Below are positions 63,501 to 64,000 of a stretch of DNA of 64,000 nt, one piece after another. Source of the stretch: Diphasiastrum complanatum (Eukaryota; Streptophyta; Lycopodiopsida; Lycopodiales; Lycopodiaceae); the NCBI GenBank assembly GCA_029204225.1, contig CM055101.1:46797906-46861905 (forward strand), in the 5' to 3' direction. Numbering within the stretch: the first letter of the stretch is position 1; every line of letters starts with the position of its first letter. The position numbers and the translations under genes are program-made. The notes under the pieces were generated by a model, which saw only the letters and a list, made by a program, of their open reading frames with translations, made no database searches and was not told the DNA's origin.

Positions 63501-63819
63501 GCACAGTATCAAACTGACCAGACTTGAGAGCATTTTCAATGTGGAAGCAGGCAGATCCATAGTGATCCAAACTGCACACAAATGCCGTTCAACTGCTTCA
63601 TTAATGGAGGTACACAAGCAAGCTTAATTTGTGCTGCTAGAAGAAATCACAGGCATGTCTGCCACAGTCTTCCCGCAAAAGTGTTGGGATTCAACCTCGC
63701 CAGCGATTTCATTGTCCACCATCTCATCTAAATCCATCTCTCAATTTACGTTACCATCCCCACCCTCAAAAGCAAACACCAACAGATTTCACCACAATCT
63801 CCACCTCCTCTCTACTCAG
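60545..63819. other. no gene recognised; contains a MITE-end relic
   Basis: No exon was identified. A GTACGTTCC/GGAACGTAC palindrome and GCCCGTTCC word at 62,227-62,275 resemble the hAT-like MITE ends. Upstream exons of the NPF gene were looked for near its first exon hit and not found. Confidence 0.45.
62215..62275. repeat. relic related to the hAT-like MITE end
   Basis: GGAACGTAC and GTACGTTCC flank one T (62,227-62,245). Read on the minus strand, GCCCGTTCCGACCC matches the inner part of the MITE terminal repeat (GCCCGTTCCG). No partner end or target duplication was found. Confidence 0.4.
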
Positions 63820-64000
63820 GTCATTTCTTTGCTGCTGAAGAACGTCCAAGACGACGCAGGATGGAGCTGGGGTTTTGGAATACCTACGATTTGCATGCTT
63901 ATCTCTCTTGTTGTGTTTTTTATTCGGTCGCCACTATATAGAAGGAAACCACCAATGGGAAGTCCTTTCGTTCAGCTGGCGCAGGTTGTAGTTGCTGCTG
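63820..64000 (+). CDS. NRT1/PTR-family (NPF) transporter, partial exon at right edge
   Basis: NPF proteins are proton-coupled plasma-membrane or tonoplast carriers of nitrate, peptides or hormones in the major facilitator superfamily. From the acceptor CTACTCAG (to 63,819) the frame reads VISLLLKNVQDDAGWSWGFG, then IPTICMLISLVVFFIRSPLY, RRKPPMGSPFVQLAQVVVAA. This matches the family's V.VQDN.GW.WGFGIP...M, a membrane helix, then SPLYR...P.GSP...Q V.VAA block in the first half of the protein. The exon runs off the window after 60 codons. The preceding membrane segment (NW...) is not visible within the expected distance, so either an intron lies just upstream or the copy is truncated. Confidence 0.8.

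Overview
This window is nuclear DNA of a land plant with a retrotransposon-rich genome. The evidence is Ty1/copia and Ty3/gypsy pol relics on both strands, CACTA and hAT-type elements, long GA/CT microsatellites, one BELL-class (TALE) homeobox gene start, and one exon of an NRT1/PTR-family (NPF) transporter. Large introns and extreme GA tracts would suit a fern, another seed-free vascular plant or a gymnosperm, but nothing here fixes the lineage.

Layout. 0-2.1 kb: decayed copia pol running in from the left edge. 2.1-6.4 kb: poly-G and purine-rich DNA, a GA microsatellite, a copia LTR/PBS remnant, and a 257-bp direct repeat. 6.4-10.3 kb: a CACTA-type relic with a DUF4216-like domain, followed on the same strand by a broken gene that reads as a beta-class N6-adenine/N4-cytosine DNA methyltransferase-like protein. 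10.5-14.3 kb: copia pol with 3' LTR (+) and a copia gag with PBS (-). 14.3-17.1 kb: degenerate repeats, then a CACTA-like terminus. 17.1-26.7 kb: a nested stack in which one gypsy element (-) has received two copia insertions of a related LTR family. One of these (19,900-25,562) has both LTRs, an abutting tRNA-Met PBS and a near-matching 5-bp target duplication, and it splits the gypsy reverse transcriptase at a single codon. 27-34.8 kb: AT-rich DNA with only a weak small ORF and a copia RNase H scrap. 34.9-36 kb: internally deleted gypsy (+). 37.5-43 kb: a jumble of inverted copia fragments. 43-46.8 kb: no gene seen.

Host genes. 46.8-47.8 kb is a GC-rich stretch with G-boxes, a paired 20-bp repeat, a GA tract and a pyrimidine-rich leader, which looks like a promoter/5'UTR. 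The large first coding exon of the BELL gene lies at 52,610-54,493 and encodes 628 residues, with an N-terminal SRREKLR motif, a ZIBEL-like QGLSLSLS motif, the SKY region and the start of the BELL domain. It ends at a good splice donor, but I find no exon for the rest of BELL or for the homeodomain in the next 9 kb. An intact hAT-like MITE (631 bp, perfect 8-bp target duplication) lies in this stretch at 59,906-60,536. The window closes in an NPF exon on the same strand.

How it fits together: everything before about 46 kb is layered transposon debris. The only candidate functional host genes are the BELL exon with its upstream region and the partial NPF exon. The observations I would follow first are the methyltransferase-like pseudogene beside the CACTA relic, the BELL exon without a visible homeobox, and the precisely datable nested insertions.
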